A DNA stretch of 63,240 nt. It comes from Nitrospirota bacterium (lineage in GTDB: Bacteria > Nitrospirota > Thermodesulfovibrionia > UBA6902). Under the pieces are notes generated by a model. That model made no database searches, was not told the DNA's origin, and worked only from the letters and a program-made list of their open reading frames with translations. The position numbers and the translations under genes are program-made. This document shows, piece by piece, positions 16,851 to 24,998 of this stretch (position 1 is the first letter of the stretch; each line of letters opens with the position of its first letter). The stretch covers positions 1-63,240 of the forward strand of contig JACRPZ010000010.1 in NCBI GenBank assembly GCA_016222905.1, given 5' to 3'.

Positions 16851-17210
16851 ATGAAAAAGATACTTGTCATAGATGATGAGGCAATAGTAAGGATGAGCTG
16901 TGAAAGAGCACTCGCGTCAGAGGGCTGCGAGGTAAAAACAGCAGAGAGCGGAAACGTGGGCATTAATATGCTCGAAAATGAGCCTTTCAACCTTATATTG
17001 TTAGACATGAAGATGCCCGGCATGGACGGCCTTGAAGTTCTTAAGATAGTCAAGAAGAGGTGGGCTGAAACAAAGGTTATTATCGTCACAGGCTACAGCA
17101 CAGACCAAACAGCCGCTGAGACCCTGAAGCTTGGCGCTTGCGACTTTATTGAAAAACCATTTACTCCTGATACATTGGCCGCCTCGGTAGCCGAGGCTCT
17201 TAAGAAGTAG
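16851..17210 (+). CDS. single-domain response regulator (CheY-like)
   Basis: Receiver domain of 119 residues with the acidic pair Asp9/Asp10, phospho-acceptor Asp52 in LLDMKMPGMDG, Thr80 and Lys102 (EKPF). There is no output domain, so it must act by protein contact or in a phosphorelay. The ATG at 16851 is preceded by GGGGGAA and is preferred over a TTG at 16836 that would overlap the kinase stop. It is co-transcribed with the haem kinase. The protein that receives the signal is not in the window. Confidence 0.9.
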   Translation: MKKILVIDDEAIVRMSCERALASEGCEVKTAESGNVGINMLENEPFNLILLDMKMPGMDGLEVLKIVKKRWAETKVIIVTGYSTDQTAAETLKLGACDFIEKPFTPDTLAASVAEALKK

Positions 17211-17452
17211 GGCAACAGTGGAATTATAACCAATCTATCATCATGTTTGCCTGCTGCAATAATACGCCGGGTTGCGGTATCAAAGTATCTTTATTCCGAA
17301 TACACAATTATCTTCAACCTTTGAAAGTTCAAATCATCTTTAATTCTGTTCTGTACATATAGTCACACAGACTATCCAGGGTTTGCCACATCCCTTCCGG
17401 TTTTATATATCTATTATGATTTGTTAGGCAAATTTCTATTCCTCAGCACCAT

Positions 17453-18361
17453 TCATTTGGCCTTATTACGGATAAGATTTATCGAGGTAGTATCATTACC
17501 ATGATGATCCTGCAACATATCGATCTGAACTGGTGCTCCAAATATGTCTGACACAAATCGTGAATGCTGTATTTGTGCGTGATCCGAAAGCTCATATATG
17601 TGATGCTTACCGCTCTCACGAAGATGCGACTTGTCAATGAGACCAACAGCGGCAAATATATTAAAATGGTGAACGGGGAATAAACCCTTATCTCCACGAA
17701 CGTAAATTGGAATATCACAGTTCAGTTGAAAACCAACTTTATTGAAAGAACCGTCATGTGGCAATATTTGTAAGGACTCCGGGGCTGAATGGGCTACTAG
17801 CGAAAAGAGAACATTCGCAGAAAAGGGAGATTGGATATATTGACTTTCAAATACTGGTGCACAAGAACTGGGTGGAACGATGCCATGCTCATGCGCTGAC
17901 CCATCTTGACATTTAAGAAATACGACACATTCGATATTTGCTCCTGCTCTCATACCGAAAGCAATTCCACCGGTTGGAACGAACCAACTATCAATCGTGG
18001 ATGGATCTACCTCTGAAAGTGTACGGAGTTCAATGCCATGCATTTGTGCAGTTCGATATGCAGATTCTGAAAACCCTGTTGCTGAAACTGCAATTGTTCT
18101 TGCGGCACCTATCTTTTGTCGTTTCATTGCCAGTTGCTCCACCCACATATCATCTGACTTACGGCTTCGCTTGCGGCACTCGAAAGTAATAAGAACGTCA
18201 ACCGTCCCAACCTTATATCGGATGGATGCGTCAACCTCCCTCAAACGACCCGTAACGAGGTCACGAATCCTATCGGGTGACTTTACGATTGCGTTCTTGG
18301 GGCCTGCCGCTCTCTCGATAAGAGTGACAAGCTGTTCAAACTGTCTCCATTGACTTGTCAT
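17453..18361 (-). CDS. Mrr-like restriction endonuclease-fold protein
   Basis: 302 residues. The first about 115 residues resemble the Mrr_cat nuclease fold: VTGRLREVDASI, then VDVLITFECRKR, then EQLAMKRQKIGAARTIAVSATGFSESA and HGIELRTL. The usual D...(Q/E)xK active site appears as Asp44 and E61-C-R63, so Lys is replaced by Arg. The remaining 190 residues are unassigned. No methyltransferase is nearby, so a restriction-modification system is not supported. It is an isolated gene in an accessory stretch and could be a type IV-like defence nuclease or an inactive relative. Confidence 0.6.
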   Translation of the reverse strand: MTSQWRQFEQLVTLIERAAGPKNAIVKSPDRIRDLVTGRLREVDASIRYKVGTVDVLITFECRKRSRKSDDMWVEQLAMKRQKIGAARTIAVSATGFSESAYRTAQMHGIELRTLSEVDPSTIDSWFVPTGGIAFGMRAGANIECVVFLKCQDGSAHEHGIVPPSSCAPVFESQYIQSPFSANVLFSLVAHSAPESLQILPHDGSFNKVGFQLNCDIPIYVRGDKGLFPVHHFNIFAAVGLIDKSHLRESGKHHIYELSDHAQIQHSRFVSDIFGAPVQIDMLQDHHGNDTTSINLIRNKAK

Positions 18362-18610
18362 TGTCGTCCATGTATTGCACTAACACGCAGGTAAGCGGCT
18401 TGACCGCTTGACCTGTTTTTTTAGAGTTAGTCATCCATATCTACTTTCACCTTCCCTGCGCTGCTCTAAACAATCATATTCTTCTATAAATCTCTTTATT
18501 GGAATTACTTACCCATGGGAGACCTTGGGCATCAACAGAGAGCGAAATTGCTGCACCCCCTACCTCAGACCAGTCACCTCCCATCCACTTATAAATACCA
18601 TAACCTACAC

Positions 18611-18707
18611 CTGCTTCATTTGTGCCAATAACCCATACTGAACCATCGGCTCCAACTCCGATATCATAAGCAGCACCTGGAAGACCCTGCCAGGCACTTC
18701 CGTCCCA
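18611..18707. repeat. 97-bp direct repeat, copy 1
   Basis: Exact copy of 18836-18932, offset by 225 bases, within the propeller-coding part. It encodes the segment from WDGSAWQGLPGAAY to WVIGTNEA. Flanks are similar but diverged, so the copies were recently duplicated or homogenised. Confidence 0.85.
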
Positions 18708-18835
18708 GCGATAAATTTCGGCTTTCGAATTGACGACCCAGGCATTGCCGTCAGGTCCAACAGCAATTCTTACAGCAGCACCAGGATATCCATTCCAGTC
18801 ATTTCCGTTCCATCTATAAATACCATAACCCTCAT

Positions 18836-18932
18836 CTGCTTCATTTGTGCCAATAACCCATACTGAACCATCGGCTCCAACTCCGATATCATAAGCAGCA
18901 CCTGGAAGACCCTGCCAGGCACTTCCGTCCCA
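18836..18932. repeat. 97-bp direct repeat, copy 2
   Basis: Matches 18611-18707 base for base, and the similarity continues with single mismatches beyond both ends. This copy reaches to within a few bases of the frame change at about 18940. Confidence 0.85.
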
Positions 18933-19859
18933 CCGATAAAAGCCCATGGAATAGTGCCTAACCCATTATTTCTTTCACTATTATTTCCGAAACTTCTTCC
19001 CCAAGAGTTGACGAATTCAAAACGTTCAGATGTGTATCCAGTGACACATATTTGATGATACCCATTAGTTACAACTTCCCCAGTTGAATCTCCTATCCAG
19101 AAGTCTTGTGGTAATAATAGTGCTAATACACAAGGGCGTCTTGTGGCAATTGCTGCTTTTATAAGGGTAATTCCGTCAGATGTTTTTGGGTCGGCAACGG
19201 CAAAGCTACCAATTTTGTACCTAACTGAAGAAGCTATGTCCTGCATTCCACTTGTTTCTTCCCAGTTCAGTACTACACGTGAATTTACACCATTATGCCC
19301 ATCACCGCCATTTGCCCGATAACATTCTTCGGCATTTAATGTGAACCAAGCACCATGCTCAATTCTCTCAAAGATTGATTGCATCGCAGCTGTTGAGTGA
19401 GCAACACAAGACGGGAGAGAGCCTTGATTGTACACATCATCAATAAAATTGCTTAAAGAAAATGCTGAAGGTAGTCCAGCCTTTAGTTGTTTCTGTATTT
19501 CGCTTAAAAAAGCTATTTGTTGATCAAATAGAGTGTACGCAAGTGGAACAGCACCTAATCCAAAACCGCGACTGTCAAAATCAGGTAACTTTGCAAGCAC
19601 CTTTGCTCGTTGAACATTTAAATCCATTTGAGAACCTCCTTTTCATAGTTAAGTTTTTTGTTGACGATAACCAGTTATTGAACAGTTTTTTCATAATATC
19701 AGAAAGTTCTGGCATTGTAAATATATGTGGGTTAAATAAAATTGATATATCTATAGAATTTTATTATCATTATTCACTTGTTCAATATTCCATTTTCTTG
19801 CTTAGAGGGTTAATTGTTCAATTCCGATCAAATCAATATTGAAAGGAGATTAAAGGCAA

Positions 19860-20045
19860 CATCCCCCTCCACCCACAGGAATCATAACTCCCCCTACCCC
19901 CCTCTTATCTTAAGAGGGGGGTTCCCGACACTTCGGGAGGGGGCGTTACTATCAAGGGGGAACAAGTAAGATTCCGAGCAAGATGGAATGACAGATTGCA
20001 TTAATATAAACACACCCCTTAATCCCCTCTTTATAGAGGGGAGAT
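19860..20045. repeat. cluster of interspersed palindromes in a gene-free gap
   Basis: The 456-base gap 19628-20083 has no gene. Its left part is AT-rich and holds the leader of the peptidase gene. Its right part is a run of repeat units: CCCCCTCTTATCTTAAGAGGGGG, CCCGACACTTCGGG, a GATTCCG...GGAATGAC palindrome (19970-19994) and CCCCTCTTTATAGAGGGG. All are related to units elsewhere in the window. Confidence 0.7.
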
Positions 20046-20083
20046 AATAAGAAAGAACGTCTAAGAAGCGCTAATTATCCAAG

Positions 20084-20497
20084 ATGAAAAATATTGAAAC
20101 GCTTGACATGTCCGGAGATGTTGGACTAAAAGTAAGGGGAAGCAGTCTGGAGGAGCTCTTTGCAAACGCCGCTTCAGGCATGTCAGAGCTAATAACAGAC
20201 ACACGAGATATCGCCGCAACAGAAGAGAGAGAGATTTCGCTGAAGAGCGACAGCCTTGAAGACCTCCTTATACTCTGGCTTAATGAACTGATATTCCTCT
20301 TTGACAGAGATGGTTTCATAGGAAAATCCTTCAATCTGAATCTGGAGGGGAATACGCTGACGGCTAAAACATCAGGCGGCATCTTTGATCCGGAGATTAA
20401 CGAAAAGAGGCTTCTCCTCAAAGCGGCAACTTACCACAAGCTCTCTCTAAAAAAGATGAACTCCGTCTGGGAAGCCGTTGTTGTGTTTGATATATAA
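20084..20497 (+). CDS. archease
   Basis: Archease-family protein (PF01951 type), 137 residues. Typical features are the start GDVGLKVRGSSLEELFANAA, the acidic metal-binding positions, the central LILWLNELIFLFD and the C-terminal KAATYHKLSL. Archease is the activator of the RNA ligase RtcB. It speeds guanylylation and allows multiple turnover, and the two genes are often adjacent. Here rtcB follows by 24 bases on the same strand. The ribosome-binding site is weak and the upstream gap is filled with repeats. Confidence 0.9.
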   Translation: MKNIETLDMSGDVGLKVRGSSLEELFANAASGMSELITDTRDIAATEEREISLKSDSLEDLLILWLNELIFLFDRDGFIGKSFNLNLEGNTLTAKTSGGIFDPEINEKRLLLKAATYHKLSLKKMNSVWEAVVVFDI

Positions 20498-20521
20498 TAA
20501 CAGGCAAGTGAAGGAGGTAAT

Positions 20522-21961
20522 ATGGAGAAACTTCGCAGGATAAATGAAGTAAAACTTGAGATACCGCAGGATTTCAAGGCGGGCATGAGGACAAGAGGTA
20601 TCATCTACATTGACAAAACGCTCGAAAAAGATCTGGAGATGAAATCAATAGAGCAGGTTGCGAATGTCGCCACACTGCCCGGCATTGTCGGGGCTTCGCT
20701 TGCAATGCCTGATATACATATGGGATACGGCTTCAGCATCGGCGGAGTGGCTGCCTTTGACCTGAAGGACGGGATCATCTCACCGGGAGGCGTCGGCTAC
20801 GATATAAATTGAGGGGTCAGGCTCCTGCGGAGCAGCCTCAGACATCATGAGGCCCTTCCCAGGATCAAAGACCTCGTTGAGGTCCTCTATAATAATATTC
20901 CGACAGGAGTCGGCTCAAAAGGGAAGCTGCGTCTTACGCAAAAAGATGAGAGGAGGCTCGTTGCAAAAGGCGCTCAATGGGCTGTTGAGAATGGTTTCGG
21001 GAGTAAAGAAGACTTAAACCATACGGAATCAGGCGGATGTATTGAAGGAGCAGACCCGGACATCGTAAGTGAAAAGGCTTACGAGCGCGGGAGATCCCAG
21101 CAGGGTACATTGGGTTCAGGAAATCATTTCACAGAGATCCAGTATGTAGATGAGATATATGACGAAAAAGCAGCGAATGGTATGGGATTATTTAAAGATC
21201 AGATCACGGTGATGATCCATACCGGTTCACGCGGTTTCGGACATCAGATATGCACGGATTTTCTTACAGTAATGCAAAAGGCGGTGCTAAAGTACAATAT
21301 TGATTTGCCTGACAGAGAACTCGCATGCGCTCCTTTTAACTCTCCGGAGGCAAGGGATTATATATCTGCCATGAAGGCTGCCGCCAATTATGCGTGGGCA
21401 AACAGGCAGTGCATAATGCATTGGGTAAAAGAGTCATTCATGAAAGTCTTTAACGCAGGGCCTAATGATCTAGGCATGAGCCTTGTTTACGATGTTGCCC
21501 ATAACATAGCAAAAGTAGAAGAACATACCGTAGACGGAAAGAAGATGCGTTTGATCGTTCACCGCAAAGGCGCAACAAGGGCCTTCCCTCCGAGACATCC
21601 CGAACTGCCGGATATCTACAGGCATCTCGGCCAGCCGGTCATCATTCCAGGAGATATGGGAAGGGCTTCATTCGTTCTGCTCGGAACAGAGAGGGCGATG
21701 GAGGAATCCTTCGGCTCAACATGTCATGGCGCAGGCAGGTTAATGTCAAGGCATCAGGCGATAAAGAAGGCAAAGGGGCGCGCCATATGGAGAGAGATGG
21801 AGGACAAGGGAATAACCGTCATGGCAGCCGGAAGAGGCACGCTGGCAGAAGAGATGCCGGAGGCTTATAAAGACATATCAAATGTTGTGGATGTTGTTCA
21901 TAACGCGGGGCTCTCTAAAAAAGTCGCCAGACTAAGGCCTCTCGGAGTTATAAAGGGATAA
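20522..21961 (+). CDS. rtcB: RNA 3'-phosphate/5'-OH ligase RtcB with in-frame UGA at the metal-binding Cys position
   Basis: Mn/GTP-dependent RNA ligase that joins 2',3'-cyclic phosphate and 5'-OH ends in tRNA splicing or RNA repair. Read through the TGA at 20810-20812, the frame stays open to 21959-21961 and gives 479 residues, the family length. The UGA is codon 97 in the motif GYDIN-U-GVRLLR, exactly where Pyrococcus horikoshii RtcB has Cys98, a ligand of both Mn ions. Other active-site residues are intact: Asp94, Asn201, His202, His233, His327 and the guanylylated His402. The start has AAGGAGG five bases upstream. A hairpin follows the UGA at once. Selenocysteine is the best reading; a Cys-to-stop mutation or a sequencing error are the alternatives. 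Confidence 0.85.
20810..20843 (+). promoter_or_regulatory. candidate bacterial SECIS hairpin after the rtcB UGA
   Basis: Directly after the UGA, GCTCC (20821-20825) pairs with GGAGC (20829-20833) around a TGC loop. The outer TGAGG (20810-20814, including the UGA) pairs with CCTCA (20836-20840). A competing fold pairs AGGCT with AGCCT and GTC with GAC. The loop holds a G as expected of bacterial elements, but only 13 bases separate UGA and loop, shorter than the usual range. selA, selB, selC and selD are not in this window. Confidence 0.5.
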
Positions 21962-21976
21962 TAGCAGGAGGATGAT

Positions 21977-22771
21977 TTGAGAAAGAAAAAACTAAGGATC
22001 GGAAGAATTCCATATGCAAACCTCTTCCCTATCTTCCATTATCTTGACCGGCAGCGCAACAGATCAGATTACAGGTTTATTAAAGGCGTTCCTTCAAAAC
22101 TCAATAGAATGCTCCGTGAAGGAAGGCTCGACATAAGCCCGTCATCCTCTGTGGAATATCTCCGGAATAAAGATAAATATTTTATACTCCCATGCTTCTC
22201 TATAAGCTCCTCAGGCCCCATAGAGAGCATATTACTCTTTTCCGATCTCCCTTTAGAAGAGCTTGGCGGGAAGACGATAGCGGTATCTTCTGAATCCGAT
22301 ACATCAGTCGCGCTATTAAAGATAATCCTTAAAGAGTTCCTCTCTCTTAAGTGTAAATTCAAGACAGTTAAATTAAGGACAATAAAAAGCGGCCTCTCAT
22401 CATTTCCCGCTTTTCTCCTTATCGGCGACAGAGCCATGAAAGAAGCGAGAAAGAGTGCCGCTCCATATGTTTACGATCTTGCTGAGTTATGGCACAAGCA
22501 TACGGAACTGCCTTTTGTCTTCGCCCTCTGGATAGTTCGAAAGGAGACTGTCTCGGAAAAGAGAGAGCTTCTTAATAAGTTATCTTCAGACCTCATCAAG
22601 GCAAACAACTATGCACATAAGCATTTCCCTTTAATTGCAAAGAACGCAAGGCAGAAAGAATGGCTCACTGAAAAAGAACTTATAAATTACTGGAAGAAGA
22701 TATCATATAACCTTACCGAAAAGCATATGGAAGGACTCAGGCTTTTTGAGAAGTATCTGGAAAGAATTTAA
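21977..22771 (+). CDS. mqnA: chorismate dehydratase (menaquinone biosynthesis) MqnA
   Basis: 264 residues of the MqnA/MqnD periplasmic-binding-like fold: RIGRIPYANLFPIFHYL at the start, DISPSSSVEYLRN, a central SESDTSVALLK and PFVFALWIV. MqnA dehydrates chorismate to 3-enolpyruvylbenzoate, the first step of the futalosine route to menaquinone, the likely quinone for the complex I upstream. The start is TTG at 21977, set by AGGAGG five bases before it. It follows rtcB by 15 bases and may share its transcript. MqnD is a related alternative, but the opening motif favours MqnA. Confidence 0.85.
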   Translation: MRKKKLRIGRIPYANLFPIFHYLDRQRNRSDYRFIKGVPSKLNRMLREGRLDISPSSSVEYLRNKDKYFILPCFSISSSGPIESILLFSDLPLEELGGKTIAVSSESDTSVALLKIILKEFLSLKCKFKTVKLRTIKSGLSSFPAFLLIGDRAMKEARKSAAPYVYDLAELWHKHTELPFVFALWIVRKETVSEKRELLNKLSSDLIKANNYAHKHFPLIAKNARQKEWLTEKELINYWKKISYNLTEKHMEGLRLFEKYLERI

Positions 22772-22788
22772 TCCAATAATGCATTCTA

Positions 22789-22931
22789 AATAATGCAGAT
22801 GTTGTAAGAAAATTTATTTTTCGATACCTTAACGAAGTTATAACTAAAGTCCAGTGTGGATTTTATACAACGAATCATAAATGTTAAAAATTATCGAGTT
22901 AAATAAGTTTTCGAACAATGTCTGCATTATT
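22789..22931. repeat. long imperfect inverted repeat between convergent genes
   Basis: The left arm 22789-22833, starting AATAATGCAGA, is mirrored by the right arm 22883-22931, ending TCTGCATTATT. The match is strong at the tips and looser inside, around a loop of about 49 bases. It fills nearly all of the gap between mqnA and the outer-membrane gene. It could be a small MITE-like element or a transcript-stabilising hairpin. No target-site duplication was recognised. Confidence 0.5.
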
Positions 22932-22936
22932 GAAGG

Positions 22937-23758
22937 TTAAAAAGAATATGAAATATTGGCCATCCCGGTTATTATCTCTGTTCTGCTTTCAGGGAAGACA
23001 GCGCGGGTCAAACCACTCTGCTCTATTTCGCTTTCATTCAGCTTTATGAAGGTGTAACTTCCGCCAAAATAGAAGCTCATATTTTTATTAATCGCTCTTG
23101 CAACTCCTATTCCAGCATCAAAACAGGTCCCGTCAGTATCAAATCTGAATTGAGGCATAGAGCTGTTCTCCACCTTACCAGCAGAATAATATGCGTAAGC
23201 GATCCTTCCATCCAATGCCCACTGACCCGGTTTATAGCCAAACCCTGCGCCTCCGCCCATTCTCCATAGGCTGATATCTTCGGTAATGCTTTCTGAAGCA
23301 AGCTCACCCTGCATAATAAATTTATTTCTGCTGAAATGCATCCCATCCCAGCCTCCGGAAAGATAATATCTGTAGTAAAAATCGTTGAAACTGTTTTTGT
23401 ACCCAAACCTGAAGTCATAGAACTGGGCAAATGCCCTCATATCATTGCTCTGGATCTCAACGCCGTTCTCCTTCCATACTTCATCATCCTTGAGACCGAC
23501 AGCCCAGTCCGTTGTAATGTCCGCATAGAAATTCCTGATATTGGGGAAAGAGTACTCGCCGGATACGCCAAAGAGGATCACATTTTGCGAGGATTCAGAT
23601 TCAAGATCACCTCCAAGGGCAGAAGTGCTCTCCTCATACTTCAGCACACCGTAACCGCCGTGAAAACCCATGCCGAAATTCCCTGCATACGCACAGCCTG
23701 CATGAATAAGAATTAGAGAAATTATGAAAAATATTATTATCTTGAGATTGCTATTCAT
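22937..23758 (-). CDS. outer-membrane beta-barrel protein
   Basis: 273 residues. An N-terminal signal peptide (charged start, IIIFFIISLILIHAG core, AYA cleavage region near residue 25) precedes alternating-residue beta strands rich in Gly, Tyr and Phe. The chain ends in ...ANISYSF, with the terminal Phe expected of proteins inserted by the Bam machinery. It is probably an 8-10 strand barrel. Substrate or role is not evident, and no close family was recognised. It is convergent with mqnA. Confidence 0.75.
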   Translation of the reverse strand: MNSNLKIIIFFIISLILIHAGCAYAGNFGMGFHGGYGVLKYEESTSALGGDLESESSQNVILFGVSGEYSFPNIRNFYADITTDWAVGLKDDEVWKENGVEIQSNDMRAFAQFYDFRFGYKNSFNDFYYRYYLSGGWDGMHFSRNKFIMQGELASESITEDISLWRMGGGAGFGYKPGQWALDGRIAYAYYSAGKVENSSMPQFRFDTDGTCFDAGIGVARAINKNMSFYFGGSYTFIKLNESEIEQSGLTRAVFPESRTEIITGMANISYSF

Positions 23759-23808
23759 ATCTTTGTCTTACTAATAAGTGCAAAAGTAAGATGACATATT
23801 TTAAAAAA

Positions 23809-23885
23809 ATCTCCCCTCACCCCTCTTTGTCAAAGAGGGGAATGACACCTCACTTTGGCAAAGGGAGGACAGGAGGGATTTCCCA
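23809..23885. repeat. interspersed palindromic repeat
   Basis: CCCCTCTTTGTCAAAGAGGGG (about 23820-23840) is a strong hairpin, followed by a related degenerate unit (CACTTTGGCAAAGGG). Both are of the C/G-arm class also found at 6.55, 13.35 and 19.9 kb. They lie between ald and the outer-membrane gene. Confidence 0.65.
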
Positions 23886-23912
23886 ATCAACGTCTTCATA
23901 CTTATGAACTCC

Positions 23913-24989
23913 TTAGTACATAGACTCCGCAAGCGCCTTATTCATTATCCTGCCTTTATAGGTATTTAAAGCACTTCTTATGGGGTGACCTTCAGCGGTT
24001 GAGCCCTCAATCCCTTCATCTGCCAGCAGTTTTATATATTTAAGAGTCTTGCCGGTAAGCGCAAGGGTGGCGGTCTTTGGATACGCACCCGGCATATTTG
24101 CAACACAGTAATGAATTACGCCGCTGACAGAGTAAATTGGCTCTGCATGCGTTGTCGGCCTTGACGTCTCTATGCATCCTCCCTGATCAACAGAGACATC
24201 AACGATCACAGAGCCCTTCTTCATCTTTGAAACCAGTTCCCTTGAAACAAGCCTTGGCGCTCTTGCGCCTGCGATTAAAACAGCTCCGATAAGCGCATCT
24301 GCTTTCACCGTTTCTGATTCTATGTTTTCGATTGTAGAGGGGAGAGTCTTAACATCCCCTTTATAAAGTTCATCTATCTTCCTGAGCTTTTCAATAGTCC
24401 TGTTAAGAATGGTAACCCGCGCTCCCATGCCATATGCAACTTTAAGGGAGTTCATGCCTACAGTGCCCGCACCGAGTATAAGTACCTGCGCCGGGGGAAC
24501 AGACTCGGTCCCTGTAATGAGTACCCCTGCCCCGCCATTGAACTTTTGAAGAAAGTAAGCAGCCATAACAGGGGCCATCCTGCCTGCGATCTCGCTCATA
24601 GGCTTAAGAAGCAGCAGTTCGCCGTCTTCCACAAGCGTCTCATAAGCAAAAGCAGAAATATTCTTTTTAAGAAGCACGTTGGTAAGTTCTGGGTTGGGCG
24701 CAAGGTGTAGATATGTAAAGACCGCCTGCCCATCCTGCAATAGGTCATATTCTGACGGGAGCGGCTCTTTCACCTTGATGATCAACTCTGAGTCATTAAA
24801 TAATCTTACCTTATCAGATATCTCAGCCCCTGATTCCTTATAATCTTCATCCGAAAAGCCGCTGCCCTCCCCTGCCCCGCTCTCAATAATGATCCGGTGA
24901 CCGTCTTTCCTGAGTTCGCTGACGCCTTCAGGAGTTATTCCAACCCTGTATTCATACTCCTTTATCTCTTTGGGAACTCCGATTATCAT
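23913..24989 (-). CDS. ald: alanine dehydrogenase
   Basis: NAD-dependent L-alanine dehydrogenase, 358 residues, interconverting alanine with pyruvate and ammonia. It opens with MIIGVPKEIKEYEYRVGITP, including the pyruvate-binding Arg, and has HLAPNPELT with the catalytic His. The Rossmann segment is VLILGAGTVGMNSLKVA, and SVDQGGCIETSRPTTH follows, all family hallmarks. It shares the minus strand with the small gene upstream, nine bases away, and is probably co-transcribed with it. Confidence 0.94.
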   Translation of the reverse strand: MIIGVPKEIKEYEYRVGITPEGVSELRKDGHRIIIESGAGEGSGFSDEDYKESGAEISDKVRLFNDSELIIKVKEPLPSEYDLLQDGQAVFTYLHLAPNPELTNVLLKKNISAFAYETLVEDGELLLLKPMSEIAGRMAPVMAAYFLQKFNGGAGVLITGTESVPPAQVLILGAGTVGMNSLKVAYGMGARVTILNRTIEKLRKIDELYKGDVKTLPSTIENIESETVKADALIGAVLIAGARAPRLVSRELVSKMKKGSVIVDVSVDQGGCIETSRPTTHAEPIYSVSGVIHYCVANMPGAYPKTATLALTGKTLKYIKLLADEGIEGSTAEGHPIRSALNTYKGRIMNKALAESMY

Positions 24990-24998
24990 TTTTTATCG

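Larger units (their letters stand above)
18474..19627 (-). pseudogene. papain-like (C1A) peptidase joined to beta-propeller repeats by a frame change
   Basis: Two minus-strand frames form one gene. Residues 1 to about 230 (from ATG 19627, good AGGAGGTT site) are a C1-family peptidase: Gln68-Gly-Ser, Cys74, His191 in GYHQICVTGY and Asn207 in FVNSWGRSFGN. No signal peptide is seen. Near 18937-18945 the frame moves by -1 at GGGCTTTTATC. The new frame then encodes four tectonin-like repeats of about 35-40 residues (pattern IYRWDGSAWQ...GADGSVWVIGT) to a stop at 18474. The tail left in the first frame (to 18770) is nonsense-like. Causes could be mutation, a homopolymer sequencing error or programmed slippage at the T-run. 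An internal ATG at 18947 lacks a ribosome-binding site. Confidence 0.7.

Noticed and set aside
17211-17452. A tRNA or small RNA gene in the gap after the response regulator
   Set aside because: No cloverleaf, terminator or promoter could be recognised by eye.
18611-18932. CRISPR-like or IS direct repeats
   Set aside because: Only two copies, both in coding sequence for propeller blades. This is gene-internal duplication.
18474-18947. An independent beta-propeller gene starting at ATG 18947
   Set aside because: No ribosome-binding site; the ATG falls inside the peptidase coding part (TTCCATGGGC). A frame change in one gene is the simpler reading.
21110-21961. A separate gene starting at TTG 21110 for the C-terminal part of RtcB
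   Set aside because: The frame is open right back to the UGA and matches RtcB throughout; no ribosome-binding site precedes 21110. A single read-through CDS explains the region better.
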